Of a stretch of 64,000 nt of DNA, positions 15,525 through 24,985 are shown in pieces. The notes under the pieces were generated by a model. It searched no databases. It saw nothing but the letters and a program-made list of their open reading frames with translations, and was not told where the DNA came from. Each line of letters begins with the position of its first letter. Positions within the stretch are counted from its first letter, which is position 1. The DNA comes from JASJAR01 sp039198225 (GTDB taxonomy: Bacteria; Pseudomonadota; Alphaproteobacteria; Rhodobacterales; Rhodobacteraceae): positions 36,954 to 100,953 of the forward strand of contig JBCCTQ010000013.1 in assembly GCA_039198225.1 (NCBI GenBank). The letters are read 5' to 3'. Both the position numbers and the translations under genes were made by a program.

Positions 15525-16307
15525 ATGCGCATTGCCAGCTTCAACATCAACGGCGTCAAAGCCCGGGCAGAAACCTTGGGCACATGGCTCGACGAGGCCC
15601 AACCGGACTTGGCGGTGCTGCAAGAAATCAAGTCGCTTGACGAGAACTTCCCGCGGGAAATCGTCGAAGATCGGGGCTACAACCTTGAAACCCACGGTCA
15701 AAAGTCCTTCAATGGCGTGGCGATCCTGTCGAAATCTCCCTTGGAGGATGTCGTGCGGGGCCTGCCGGGGGACCCGGAAGACGACCAAGCCCGCTGGATC
15801 GAAGCGAGCGTCAGCGGCGCTGGCCAAACAATACGCGTATGCGGTCTCTATCTTCCCAATGGCAACCCCGCCCCCGGCCCCAAATACGATTACAAACTCC
15901 GCTGGATGGCGCGCCTTGAAGCCCGAGCGAAAGCGCTTCTTGCGGAAGAGATACCGGCCGTTTTGCTGGGCGATTACAACGTGATCCCCCAGGATGAAGA
16001 CGCCGCACGCCCAGAGGTTTGGCAGGATGATGCGCTCGCGCGGCCGGACACGCGCCGGGCTTTTCGACAGCTCCTCGCCCATGGCTTGACGGATGCATTT
16101 CGCGCCATGACGTCCGCGCCCGGGCAATATTCCTTTTGGGATTATCAGGCGGGCGCCTGGGACAAGGATGACGGCATTCGGATCGACCATGCGCTTTTGA
16201 CACCGCAAGCGGCGGATTTGCTGGTGGATTGCAAGATCGAAAAAGACCTCCGGGGACGACAAAAACCGTCCGATCACGTCCCGCTTTGGGTGGAGCTCGA
16301 CGCCTGA
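15525..16307 (+). CDS. xth: exodeoxyribonuclease III
   Basis: A 260-residue AP endonuclease/3'-5' exonuclease of base-excision repair. Motifs are MRIASFNINGVKAR at the N-terminus, LAVLQEIKS with the metal-binding Glu, GVAILSK, VLLGDYNVIPQDED with the catalytic Asp and Asn, and IRIDHALLT and KPSDHVPLW with the catalytic Asp-His. The ATG at 15525 follows GAGAAGGGA. It is convergent with gshB, and GAGGGC-CCC-GCCCTC (16306-16320) between them could act as a shared weak terminator. Confidence 0.93.
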   Translation: MRIASFNINGVKARAETLGTWLDEAQPDLAVLQEIKSLDENFPREIVEDRGYNLETHGQKSFNGVAILSKSPLEDVVRGLPGDPEDDQARWIEASVSGAGQTIRVCGLYLPNGNPAPGPKYDYKLRWMARLEARAKALLAEEIPAVLLGDYNVIPQDEDAARPEVWQDDALARPDTRRAFRQLLAHGLTDAFRAMTSAPGQYSFWDYQAGAWDKDDGIRIDHALLTPQAADLLVDCKIEKDLRGRQKPSDHVPLWVELDA

Positions 16308-16325
16308 GGGCCCCGCCCTCGGGAC

Positions 16326-17264
16326 CTAGCCGAGCCGCCCTTCGACCGCGTCCCAAATGCGACCGGCGATGTCTGTCTTATCAAACCGTTCGAGTTCTTG
16401 GATCCCGGTCGGTGAGGTCACGTTGATCTCCGTAAGCCAGCCCGCGATGACGTCGATGCCGACAAAAACCTGGCCTTTCTCGCGGAGAAAGGGGCCGATG
16501 GCATCGGCAATCTCGCGGTCGCGGTCGGTGAGTGTGTCGGGTTCGGGCCGACCGCCCACATGCATGTTCGAACGGGTCTCGCCCGGGGCGGGCACGCGGT
16601 TGATCGCGCCCACGGCCGCCCCGTCCACGAGGATCACCCGCTTGTCGCCCTGGGCCACGTCGGGAAGAAATTTCTGAACGATCAGGGGCTCGCGGGAGCT
16701 GGCGGCGAAGAGCTCGTGGAGGCTCGTGAGATTGTTGTCGCCCGGCTTGAGGCGGAACACACCGGCCCCGCCGTTGCCGTAGAGCGGTTTGAGGATGATA
16801 TCACTATGGGTTTCGCGAAAACGTTTGAGAACGTTGAGGTCGCGGGCAATTGTTGTGGGCGGAATGAGATCCGGGAAATCGAGGACGAGGAGTTTTTCGG
16901 GGGAGTTCCGGACCCAAAACGGGTCGTTCACCACCAGGGTCTCCCCTCGCAGCCGGTCTAGAAGGTGCGTGGTGGTGATATAGCCCATGTCGAACGGGGG
17001 ATCCTGGCGGAGCCAAACCACGTCCATTTCGGTCAAGTCGAGGGGGGCAGGGGCCCCAAGTTGGGCGTGATCGCCGAGGACGCGTTGGACCGTGAGGCTT
17101 TGGGCGGTCGCCACGATCCGCCCCTCATCGAAATAAAGCTCATCGGGCCCATAGACATACATCTCGTGGCCGCGGGCCTGGGCCTCTTCGGCGAGGCGAA
17201 ACGTGGAATCGGCTTCGATATCGACCGCCCCGATCGGATCCATCTGAAATGCCACACGCGCCAT
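16326..17264 (-). CDS. gshB: glutathione synthase
   Basis: A 312-residue ATP-grasp enzyme that joins gamma-glutamylcysteine and glycine. Family features are MARVAFQMDPI at the N-terminus, DVVWLRQDPPFDMGY, DIILKPLYGNGGAGVFR with ATP-binding Lys and the Gly-rich loop, and GIDVIAGWLTEINVTSPTG containing the metal-binding E-x-N. The length is normal. It is the last gene of rsmI-yraN-gshB on the minus strand, 58 bases after yraN. Confidence 0.95.
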   Translation of the reverse strand: MARVAFQMDPIGAVDIEADSTFRLAEEAQARGHEMYVYGPDELYFDEGRIVATAQSLTVQRVLGDHAQLGAPAPLDLTEMDVVWLRQDPPFDMGYITTTHLLDRLRGETLVVNDPFWVRNSPEKLLVLDFPDLIPPTTIARDLNVLKRFRETHSDIILKPLYGNGGAGVFRLKPGDNNLTSLHELFAASSREPLIVQKFLPDVAQGDKRVILVDGAAVGAINRVPAPGETRSNMHVGGRPEPDTLTDRDREIADAIGPFLREKGQVFVGIDVIAGWLTEINVTSPTGIQELERFDKTDIAGRIWDAVEGRLG

Positions 17265-17322
17265 TCCGGCCCCCGTTTTGCCCTGGGCCTACCTGGCGCC
17301 GATGCGCATGCGAGGCAAGGGT

Positions 17323-17715
17323 CTAATGGAGCGTGATATTCTCGATCACTTCGAGTTCACCGGCGGCCCCGACCAAGGCCAGATCGAACCGCACGGGCGT
17401 GTCGAGCCCAAAATGTTCGGTGGCGAGGTATTCTTCGCCCGCCGCGAAGAGGCGTCGCAGCTGCCGGGGACCCAAACGATGGGCCGCCGCGTGAAGCGAT
17501 CGGGCACGTTTGACCTCGACAAAGACGAGGCCGTCACCGTCCCGCATTATCAGATCGATCTCACCGCTTTGCCCGCGCCAGCGCTCTTCGGCCAAGTCAT
17601 GGCCCCTAAGGGCGTAGTGGCGTGCGACGTCAGTTTCGGCCGCCAGACCGCTCCGATGGGCGGTGGCACCGCGCAATGCGCGGCGGCGCCGGGAAGTTTC
17701 GGCAGTGGGGGTCAT
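17323..17715 (-). CDS. yraN: YraN family (UPF0102) nuclease-like protein
   Basis: A 130-residue protein of the restriction-endonuclease-like fold. The conserved core is GLAAETDVARHYALRG, then GEIDLIMRDGDGLVFVEVKRA, with the E-x-D and V-E-V-K residues of the fold. Its cellular role is not settled, though a Holliday-junction or DNA-uptake link has been suggested for the family. The start overlaps the rsmI stop by four bases (17712-17715), so the two are translationally coupled. Confidence 0.88.
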   Translation of the reverse strand: MTPTAETSRRRRALRGATAHRSGLAAETDVARHYALRGHDLAEERWRGQSGEIDLIMRDGDGLVFVEVKRARSLHAAAHRLGPRQLRRLFAAGEEYLATEHFGLDTPVRFDLALVGAAGELEVIENITLH

Positions 17716-18638
17716 GGGCGCCCTTTCGCGGCTTTAAGGCCGAGACCTAGTTGATAAACGTCGCGCTTCGGCGCACCGGTGGCGTCAACCACCGATTGGA
17801 CCGCATCCCGAAGGCTCATCTCGGCGAGGGCAGTCTCGAGGGCCTGGAGGATGTCAGCCTCTTCAACCGCACTGGAGGCGTCCGGTCGGTCAATGAGCAA
17901 TACGCATTCGCCCTTTTGAACCATCGCCTCCGAGGCATCGGCCAATTGGGCAAGGGGCATGCGCTGGATCTCCTCAAACTTCTTCGTCAGTTCGCGGCAC
18001 ATCACCGCCCGCCGGTCACCGCCCATCACTGCCACACATTCCTTTAGAATCCGTGTCATCCGCTTCGGCGCTTCAAAAAGGACAAGGGTCGCCGGGATCT
18101 GGGCAAGCTCTTCCAACCACCGTCGCCGCGGGCCCGCCGCCTGGGGTGGAAACCCTGCAAAGTGGAAGCGGTCGGTGGGTAGGCCGGAGACGGTTAGGGC
18201 CGCCAGGGGCGCCGATGCGCCCGGGACCGCATGGACCCGGTGCCCGGCTTCGATGGCCTCCCGGGCCAAAACATGGCCGGGATCGGCCACCATGGGCGTG
18301 CCGGCATCGGAGGCGTAGGCCAGGCTCTGACCGTCCGCCAAAAGCCCCAAAAGCCGCGGGCGCATCCGCCGACCATTATGGTCGTGGTAAGCCAAGATCT
18401 CGCGCCCGTTCAACGCCACGCCGTGGATCTCAAGGAGGCGGCGGAGGACCCGCGTATCTTCGGCCAAAAGCGTGTCGGCCGCGGTTAGCACATCAAGGGC
18501 GCGGAGCGTGATGTCCCGCGCGGAGCCGATCGGGGTCGAAACAACGTAAAGGCCCGGGTCGAGGGGGCCTGCCGTGCCCGGCGTGAGCCTCTCCGGGCGT
18601 GGCGGATGGGCGTCGTCAGCGTGCGCCACGGCGGTCAT
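17712..18638 (-). CDS. rsmI: 16S rRNA (cytidine-1402-2'-O)-methyltransferase
   Basis: A 308-residue tetrapyrrole-methylase-fold enzyme that methylates C1402 in the ribosomal P site. It shows LYVVSTPIGSARDITLRAL, the LLAEDTRVLRRLL motif, LAYASDAGTPMVADPG and HAVPGASAPLAALTVSGLP, all diagnostic. The start at 18638 gives the normal length with a short N-terminal extension; the frame remains open further upstream but runs into the divergent lipoprotein gene. It is first in the rsmI-yraN-gshB block. Confidence 0.95.
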   Translation of the reverse strand: MTAVAHADDAHPPRPERLTPGTAGPLDPGLYVVSTPIGSARDITLRALDVLTAADTLLAEDTRVLRRLLEIHGVALNGREILAYHDHNGRRMRPRLLGLLADGQSLAYASDAGTPMVADPGHVLAREAIEAGHRVHAVPGASAPLAALTVSGLPTDRFHFAGFPPQAAGPRRRWLEELAQIPATLVLFEAPKRMTRILKECVAVMGGDRRAVMCRELTKKFEEIQRMPLAQLADASEAMVQKGECVLLIDRPDASSAVEEADILQALETALAEMSLRDAVQSVVDATGAPKRDVYQLGLGLKAAKGRP

Positions 18639-18705
18639 CCGATTTACATGAGCGAGGCTTCGGCATAGGGTCCCGTCGAGCAGTGCAACGCAAAGGCGAC
18701 ATACC

Positions 18706-19869
18706 ATGCTGGCGTTTTTGAGCATCGGCGGCAAGGCGATGCGGATGGGTCTGGCTCTTCTGGGAGCGGGATTTTTAGCGGCGTGCGACGGGCCGGTCAT
18801 CTCTGGCGGGCTCGACGGCAGCCGAACGGTGCCGGTGGCACTTCTTTTGCCCCAAAGCTCGGGCGCGGATGGCGCGACCCTTGCGGCAAGTTTCGAAAAT
18901 GCCGCGCGGCTGGCCGCCCAAGACCTCACCGGTGTCACGGTGGATCTGAGAATTTACGACACAGGCGCGCGGGCAGATCTCGCCGCTGCGGCCGCCCGGA
19001 CCGCCATCGACGACGGTGCGCGGATCATCCTCGGCCCGGTTTTTGCCGGAGCAGCCAGTGCGGCGGGCGTAACGGCGGCCAATCGGGGCGTGCCGGTTCT
19101 GGCCTTTTCAAACAACCCGGCCGTGGCTGGGGGTAACGTTTTCATCCTTGGCACGACATTTGACACCACCGCCCGGCGCCTCGCGGGCTATTCGGTGGGC
19201 GCTGGCCGGGACGATATTTTCATCGTCCATGGCCAGGACAGTGCCGAAGAGATTGGCCGGGGCGCCATCGAACGGGGCGTTGCCGCAACGGGCGGTCTTC
19301 TGGCCGGAAGCGCCTCCTTCGCGCTCTCCCAAGAAGGGGTGATCAACGCGATCCCAGAGATTGCCGATAGCGTCGACGCTTCGGGCGCCGAAGCGCTGTT
19401 TTTCACCTCGGGCACAGCCGGGGCACTGCCCTTCCTCGCCGATCTTTTGCCTGAAAACGGGGTTGATCCTGCAGAGGTTCAGTTCATTGGCCTCCAACGC
19501 CTCGACGTGCCCTCGACCGCCCTCACCCTAAGCGGGCTCCAGAACGCTTGGTTTGCCGTGCCCGATCCGGGCCTGATCAGCCAGTTCTCGGCCCGCTACC
19601 AGGCCACCTATGGTGGGCCGCCCCATCCCAACGCTTACTTGGCCTATGACGGAGTTGCGGCCATCGGCGCGCTCGTGGCCAGCGGCACCACTAACCCTCT
19701 TTCGGCGGCAAATCTCACCCAAGGGTCGGGTTTTGCCGGGGTCGGCGGGGTCTTCCGGTTCCTCCCGGACGGCACGAACGAACGGGGGCTCGCCGTGGCT
19801 CAGATCCAGAACCAGCAGGTCGTTGTCATTGATCCGGCCCCGAGAAGTTTCGGTGGCCCAGGCAGTTAA
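18706..19869 (+). CDS. penicillin-binding protein activator lipoprotein (LpoA-like)
   Basis: A 387-residue lipoprotein. The signal peptide ends in the lipobox GFLAAC and the mature part is a periplasmic-binding-protein type I fold (VPVALLLPQSSG, then ARIILGPVFAGAASAAG and GVPVLAFSNNPAVAG). Such proteins sit in the outer membrane facing the periplasm and stimulate class A PBPs. The ATG at 18706 is used; an ATG at 18739 would also leave a complete signal peptide. It is divergent from rsmI, the standard neighbour in alphaproteobacteria, and its end overlaps the glnD start. Confidence 0.85.
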   Translation: MLAFLSIGGKAMRMGLALLGAGFLAACDGPVISGGLDGSRTVPVALLLPQSSGADGATLAASFENAARLAAQDLTGVTVDLRIYDTGARADLAAAAARTAIDDGARIILGPVFAGAASAAGVTAANRGVPVLAFSNNPAVAGGNVFILGTTFDTTARRLAGYSVGAGRDDIFIVHGQDSAEEIGRGAIERGVAATGGLLAGSASFALSQEGVINAIPEIADSVDASGAEALFFTSGTAGALPFLADLLPENGVDPAEVQFIGLQRLDVPSTALTLSGLQNAWFAVPDPGLISQFSARYQATYGGPPHPNAYLAYDGVAAIGALVASGTTNPLSAANLTQGSGFAGVGGVFRFLPDGTNERGLAVAQIQNQQVVVIDPAPRSFGGPGS

Positions 19870-22660
19870 GGCCCGGCGCGGCCGGGGGCCGGGGGGAGGG
19901 GAGAAAGACAGCGGGGAGTTGATCCTCCCGGAAGCCGATTTCTTCGACCGCCCTGCCGTATCTGCCCAGCTTCGGCGCGCCGTGGCAGCGGCCAAGGGCG
20001 ACCCCGGCGGGATCCGTTCCGCAACCACGATTTGCCTCAAAACGGCGCTCAACACGGGCAGGAGCAGTCTCGAAAAGGCTCTTATCGCCGAACCCTTCCG
20101 GGCCCGGGCCGCGGCACGAAGCTACGCGCTCTTGGTCGACCGGATCATCGCCCTTGTGTTCGACGTGGCCACGGGCGACCTCCACCCGCTTCAGACCCCG
20201 ACCCGGGGCGAACGGCTGACACTCCTGGCGGTCGGCGGCTATGGCCGCGGCGAGATGGCACCGGGTTCGGATGTCGATCTCTTGTTCCTCACGCCGTACA
20301 AAATCACCCCCTGGGCCGAGAGCACGATCGAATCGATGCTCTACATCCTTTGGGATCTTCACCTCAAAGTGGGCCATGCGAGCCGGACGGTGAAGGAATG
20401 CGTGCGCCTCGGACGCGACGATTTCACCATCCGCACCGCCCTTCTCGAACACCGTTATCTTGCCGGAGATCCGGGGCTCGCCGATCACCTCGATACGAAA
20501 CTCTGGAGCGAGCTTTTCGACGGGACGGCTGCGGAATTTGTCGAAGCGAAACTCGCCGAACGGGCCGCGCGGCACAAACGCCAGGGCGGCCAGCGCTACA
20601 TGGTCGAGCCAAATGTGAAGGAGGGCAAGGGCGGTCTCCGCGACCTCCAAACGCTTTTCTGGATCTCGAAATACGTCGCCGGCGTTTCGACGATGGACGA
20701 TCTCGCGGCCACCGAAATGTTCCATCCGCGGGAACTCAAGTCATTCCTGGCCGCCGAAGACTTCCTGATGGCCGTCAGGGCTCAGCTCCATTTGCTGGCG
20801 GGGCGGGCGGTAGATCAACTGACCTTCGACATGCAGGTCGATGTGGCCGAGCGACTGGGCTATGAGGACGGGGATGGGCGCCGGGCGGTCGAGCATTTCA
20901 TGCAGGATTACTTCCGCCACGCCACGAATGTTGGCGAGTTGACCCGGATCCTTCTGACCGACCTGGAAGCCCGCCACGTCAAAACGGCGCCCACTCTCAT
21001 TGGCTTTCTCAAGCGAAAAAAGCGTGTTCCGGCGGGCTATGACGTGATCCACAACAGGCTCAACGTGAAAGACCCCAAGGCCTTTCTTGCCGACAAGCTG
21101 AACCTTTTGCGGATCTTTGAGGTCGGGCTCCGGAACGGGATGCTCATCCATCCCGATGCGATGCGTCTAATTGCCGACAATCTCTACCTGATCGACGACG
21201 AGATGCGCGCCTCGCCGGAGGCCAACCGGCTGTTTCTCGATCTTCTCTTGAGGCACGGCAATCCCGAACGGGCGCTCCGGCGGATGAACGAACTCGGCGT
21301 GCTCGCGGCGTTCTTGCCGGAATTCGCCCCGGTCGTGGCGATGATGCAGTTCAACATGTATCATTCCTACACGGTCGATGAGCACACGATCCAATGCATC
21401 TCGACCCTCCACCAGATCGAGCGGGGAGACCTCGTGGAGGAACTCCCGATTGTCAGCGGCATCCTCAAAGGCGGGCTGAACCGGCGGGTGCTTTATGTTG
21501 CACTCCTCCTTCATGATATCGGCAAGGGCCGGCCGGAAGATCACTCAATCCTCGGAGCGCAAATCGCGCGGAAAGTTGCGCCGCGGCTCGGGCTTAAAAA
21601 AGCCGAAGCCGAGACAGTGGAATGGCTTGTTCGCTATCACCTTTTGATGTCGGACATGGCCCAAAAGCGCGACATCTCTGACCCGCGGACGGTGAGGGAT
21701 TTTGCCAAAGCGGTCCGATCGATCGAGCGGCTCGATCTCCTCTGTGTGCTCACCGTTTGCGACATCCGCGGGGTGGGGCCAGATGTCTGGAACAATTGGA
21801 AGGCCGAACTCTTACGCGCGCTTTACCGTGAAACCCGCCACGCTTTGGCAGGCGATCTGTCGACGGTCACCCGCGAGACCAAGATGGGCGAGGCCAAGAC
21901 CGCGCTCAAAGCCCACTTTGCCGATTGGCCGAAAGCCGATCTCCGGGCCGAACTCGCGCGGCACTACAGCCCCTATTGGCAAGGGCTACCGGTTGAGGCC
22001 CATTGGGTGATCGCCGATCTTCTGCGGGGCCTCTCGGACGACGAAGTGCGGGTCGATATCAAACTCGACGCGGACCGGGATGCAACGCGGATCATCTTCG
22101 CACTGGTTGACCATCCGGGCATTTTCTCGCGCCTGGCTGGCGCCCTAGCCCTTGTCGGCGCCAATGTGGTCGATGCGCGGACCTATACGACCAAGGACGG
22201 CTATGCCACGGCGGCCTTCTGGGTCCAGGACACCAATGAGGGCCCCTATGACGAGGCGCGCCTGCCGCGGCTTCGGACGATGATCGACCGGACGCTCAAA
22301 GGTGAGGTCAAAGCGACCCGCGCCTTTGAAGAGCGCGACCGGCTCAAAAAGCGGGAACGGGCCTTCAACGTGGCAACATCCATCACCTTCGATAATGAAG
22401 GCTCGGACATTTACACCATCATCGAGGTCGATACCCGTGACCGGCCGGGCCTTCTCTTTGACCTTGCCCGCACGCTCAACGAAGCCAATCTCCGCATCGC
22501 GTCGGCGGTGATCGCGACCTACGGAGAACAGGTGGTCGACAGTTTCTATGTCAAAGACAGTATCGGGCTGAAGCTCCACGCCGATGCCAGGCGCGCCAAT
22601 ATCGAGAACCGGCTCCGCGAGGCGATCCAGGTCGGGGCCGACCGGGCCCACGGCCGATGA
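19853..22660 (+). CDS. glnD: [protein-PII] uridylyltransferase / uridylyl-removing enzyme
   Basis: The glutamine sensor of nitrogen control: it uridylylates PII proteins when glutamine is low and deuridylylates them when it is high. The 935-residue product has a nucleotidyltransferase domain with LLAVGGYGRGEMAPGSDVDL (G-G...D-x-D), an HD domain with LLLHDIGKGRPEDHS, and two C-terminal ACT domains (VDHPGIFSRLAGAL and DTRDRPGLLFDLARTL). The GTG at 19853 gives the family length and overlaps the end of the preceding gene. Its stop overlaps the murJ start (22657-22660). Confidence 0.93.
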   Translation: MAQAVKARRGRGPGGGEKDSGELILPEADFFDRPAVSAQLRRAVAAAKGDPGGIRSATTICLKTALNTGRSSLEKALIAEPFRARAAARSYALLVDRIIALVFDVATGDLHPLQTPTRGERLTLLAVGGYGRGEMAPGSDVDLLFLTPYKITPWAESTIESMLYILWDLHLKVGHASRTVKECVRLGRDDFTIRTALLEHRYLAGDPGLADHLDTKLWSELFDGTAAEFVEAKLAERAARHKRQGGQRYMVEPNVKEGKGGLRDLQTLFWISKYVAGVSTMDDLAATEMFHPRELKSFLAAEDFLMAVRAQLHLLAGRAVDQLTFDMQVDVAERLGYEDGDGRRAVEHFMQDYFRHATNVGELTRILLTDLEARHVKTAPTLIGFLKRKKRVPAGYDVIHNRLNVKDPKAFLADKLNLLRIFEVGLRNGMLIHPDAMRLIADNLYLIDDEMRASPEANRLFLDLLLRHGNPERALRRMNELGVLAAFLPEFAPVVAMMQFNMYHSYTVDEHTIQCISTLHQIERGDLVEELPIVSGILKGGLNRRVLYVALLLHDIGKGRPEDHSILGAQIARKVAPRLGLKKAEAETVEWLVRYHLLMSDMAQKRDISDPRTVRDFAKAVRSIERLDLLCVLTVCDIRGVGPDVWNNWKAELLRALYRETRHALAGDLSTVTRETKMGEAKTALKAHFADWPKADLRAELARHYSPYWQGLPVEAHWVIADLLRGLSDDEVRVDIKLDADRDATRIIFALVDHPGIFSRLAGALALVGANVVDARTYTTKDGYATAAFWVQDTNEGPYDEARLPRLRTMIDRTLKGEVKATRAFEERDRLKKRERAFNVATSITFDNEGSDIYTIIEVDTRDRPGLLFDLARTLNEANLRIASAVIATYGEQVVDSFYVKDSIGLKLHADARRANIENRLREAIQVGADRAHGR

Positions 22661-24195
22661 AGCCGATCCGGCTGGCCTCGGGGTTTCTAACTGTCGGGGG
22701 CTGGACCTTTGCGAGCCGGATCCTGGGCTTTGTGCGCGACATCATGATCGCCGCCTTTCTGGGCTCGGGCCCGGTGGCGCAGGCGTTTTTGATCGCGTTT
22801 TCCTTGCCGAACCTCTTTCGCCGGATCTTCGCCGAAGGGGCGTTCAACATGGCCTTCGTGCCGATGTTTTCAAAGCGGTTGGAAATCGGGGATGACCCGG
22901 AAGGATTTCTCGGCGAGGCCGTATCGATCCTCGCAGCGATCCTTTTAGGGCTGACGATCCTAGCGACCCTGGCCATGCCGTGGCTCGTGATCGCCATGGC
23001 GTCGGGCTTTATCGGCGACGAGCGGTTTGATCTGGCCGTGCTCTACGGGCGGATCGCGTTCCCTTACATCCTCTTTATTTCCTTGGCGGCGGTCCTTTCG
23101 GGGGTCCTCAACGCGACGGGCCGGTTCGCCATTGCGGCCGCCGCTCCCGTGCTTTTGAACATTCTCTTCATCACCGCCATGGTCGCGGGCGATGCGCTTG
23201 GCTGGGACATGGGCCTCGCCCTCTCATGGACGGTGCCGCTTGCCGGGATCGCACAGCTTGCCCTCATTTGGCGCGCCGCGGCGCTGGCAGGTTTTGCTCC
23301 AAGGTTCCACTGGCCCCGTCTATCGGACGATATGCGCCGCCTTGCTGTGGTCGCGGCTCCGGCAGCTCTGGCGGGGGGCGTGGTCCAGATCAACCTCCTC
23401 GTGGGGCGGCAAGTTGCGAGCTTTTTCGACGGGGCGGTCGTTTGGCTTTCCTTTGCAGATCGGCTGTATCAACTTCCCTTGGGTGTTGTGGGCATTGCCA
23501 TCGGGATCGTCCTTTTGCCCGACCTGTCGCGCCGCCTCGGTGCGGGCGACGCCGCGGGCGGGCAGAACGCCTTAAACCGTGCAGCCGAGCTCTCATTGGC
23601 ACTAACGATCCCGGCCGCGGTGGCCCTTTTGGTCGTGCCGGGACCGATCGTGTCGGTTCTTTTTGAGCGGGGTGCCTTTACCGACGAAGATGTTAGCCCA
23701 ACGGCCCTGGCACTCGCGGTCTATGCGCTGGGTCTTCCGGCCTTTGTCCTCCAAAAGGTGCTCCAGCCCCTCTTTTTTGCCAGGGAGGATACCCGCTCGC
23801 CGTTCCGCTATGCGCTGGTGGCGATGGCGGTGAATGCGGCGGTGGCCATCGGGCTCGCGCCGGTTTTGGGCTTTGTCGCGGCCGCCTTGGCGACCACCTT
23901 GGCGGCCTGGGCGATGGTGGTGCTCTTGTGGCTCGGCTCGCGGGCCATGGGGACCGAAGCCGCCCTCGACCAGAGGTTCCTCGAACGGGCACCCCGGATC
24001 GTTCTTTCGGCCTTTGCCATGGGGCTCGCCTTGGTGGCCGCGGCATGGGTGATCTCGGACGCTTTCACGCTGCCCGGTCTTCGCTACGGCGCGCTGGCGC
24101 TTCTCATAGCCGTGGGGAGTGCGGTCTACTTTGCCGTGGGCCAAGTCATTGGCGGGTTTCGGATGGGGGAGTTGCGGGCGGCGCTCAAACGGTGA
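22657..24195 (+). CDS. murJ: lipid II flippase MurJ (MviN)
   Basis: A 512-residue integral membrane protein with about 14 hydrophobic segments that moves lipid II across the inner membrane. Diagnostic stretches are FASRILGFVRDIMIAAFLG, FSLPNLFRRIFAEGAFN, GAVVWLSFADRLYQLPLGV (with the GIAIGIVLLPDLSR that follows) and PAFVLQKVLQPLFFAREDT. It is coupled to glnD by a four-base overlap, a gene order common in alphaproteobacteria. Confidence 0.95.
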   Translation: MKPIRLASGFLTVGGWTFASRILGFVRDIMIAAFLGSGPVAQAFLIAFSLPNLFRRIFAEGAFNMAFVPMFSKRLEIGDDPEGFLGEAVSILAAILLGLTILATLAMPWLVIAMASGFIGDERFDLAVLYGRIAFPYILFISLAAVLSGVLNATGRFAIAAAAPVLLNILFITAMVAGDALGWDMGLALSWTVPLAGIAQLALIWRAAALAGFAPRFHWPRLSDDMRRLAVVAAPAALAGGVVQINLLVGRQVASFFDGAVVWLSFADRLYQLPLGVVGIAIGIVLLPDLSRRLGAGDAAGGQNALNRAAELSLALTIPAAVALLVVPGPIVSVLFERGAFTDEDVSPTALALAVYALGLPAFVLQKVLQPLFFAREDTRSPFRYALVAMAVNAAVAIGLAPVLGFVAAALATTLAAWAMVVLLWLGSRAMGTEAALDQRFLERAPRIVLSAFAMGLALVAAAWVISDAFTLPGLRYGALALLIAVGSAVYFAVGQVIGGFRMGELRAALKR

Positions 24196-24218
24196 GCCAT
24201 GGGGCAGTGGGGTGACCC

Positions 24219-24905
24219 TTAGCGTTCACGCATCTTCGCCAGAAGCCTCTGGAACCCGCCGGGTGCCACAAGGGGTGTGACCGCGAACCCAAAGCAAAAG
24301 CCAGCTACCTCGGCCACCCAGTCTTTCCCGCCGCCAAAAAGCAGCCCGAAGACCAATTGGATCGCCAACAGGACACCGATCAAAGAAAACGCGTTGATCT
24401 GGGGGGCACCGACGGCCCCGAGCCGGACCCAGAGGAGAAAGGTGAAAGCCCCGATCAACCCGTAAACGGCCGGGAACCCGCCAATCAGCGGCGTCTCCAC
24501 TTTGGTCAGCGCCGCATAGGCCAAGGCGCCGAAGACGGCCGAGCCGAAAAACACGGCCAGAACCGCGAAAGACCCTACGGTTTCGCCCACCATCTTGCCC
24601 AAAGCGAGGAGGAATACGACCACGAAGAGCATGTGGGTAAATCCCCCATGCACGAAGGGATAGGTTAGAAACCGGGCAATGTCGGGCAGGGTGTAGCGCC
24701 CGGTCTCCATCATGTAATCGAGGACTTGCGAGAAAAACGCATAATCCCCGATGGCGTCGAGCCGCCAGCCCACGGCACCCTGGCCGCCGAAATAGCCCCT
24801 TGCCCCGGCCGAGAGAACAAGCTCGACCGCAAAGAGCGCGAAGGCCAAGGCCACCACCGCGGGCGGCAGCGAATTGAACGGGCTCGCATCGGGATCGCTC
24901 TGCAT
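24219..24905 (-). CDS. rhomboid-family protein without catalytic residues (pseudoprotease)
   Basis: A 228-residue six-helix membrane protein of the rhomboid fold: FLTYPFVHGGFTHMLFVVVFLLALG matches the WR/HxxxHxxxN region, and LIGGFPAVYGLIGAF aligns with the GxSG-containing helix. In that helix the active-site serine position is occupied by proline (GFPA instead of GxSG). In the last helix, WVAEVAGFCFGF has Glu where the catalytic His is expected. It should therefore not cleave peptides by the rhomboid mechanism. It may bind or retain membrane clients. The start at 24905 is followed by a short cytosolic tail. Confidence 0.8.
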   Translation of the reverse strand: MQSDPDASPFNSLPPAVVALAFALFAVELVLSAGARGYFGGQGAVGWRLDAIGDYAFFSQVLDYMMETGRYTLPDIARFLTYPFVHGGFTHMLFVVVFLLALGKMVGETVGSFAVLAVFFGSAVFGALAYAALTKVETPLIGGFPAVYGLIGAFTFLLWVRLGAVGAPQINAFSLIGVLLAIQLVFGLLFGGGKDWVAEVAGFCFGFAVTPLVAPGGFQRLLAKMRER

Positions 24906-24985
24906 CGGGGGCCTTTCTTGACGCGTCCGGCGGCCCTCGCTAAGCCGCGCCAGCGCTCGTTAGCACATCTCTAGGAGAACGCACT

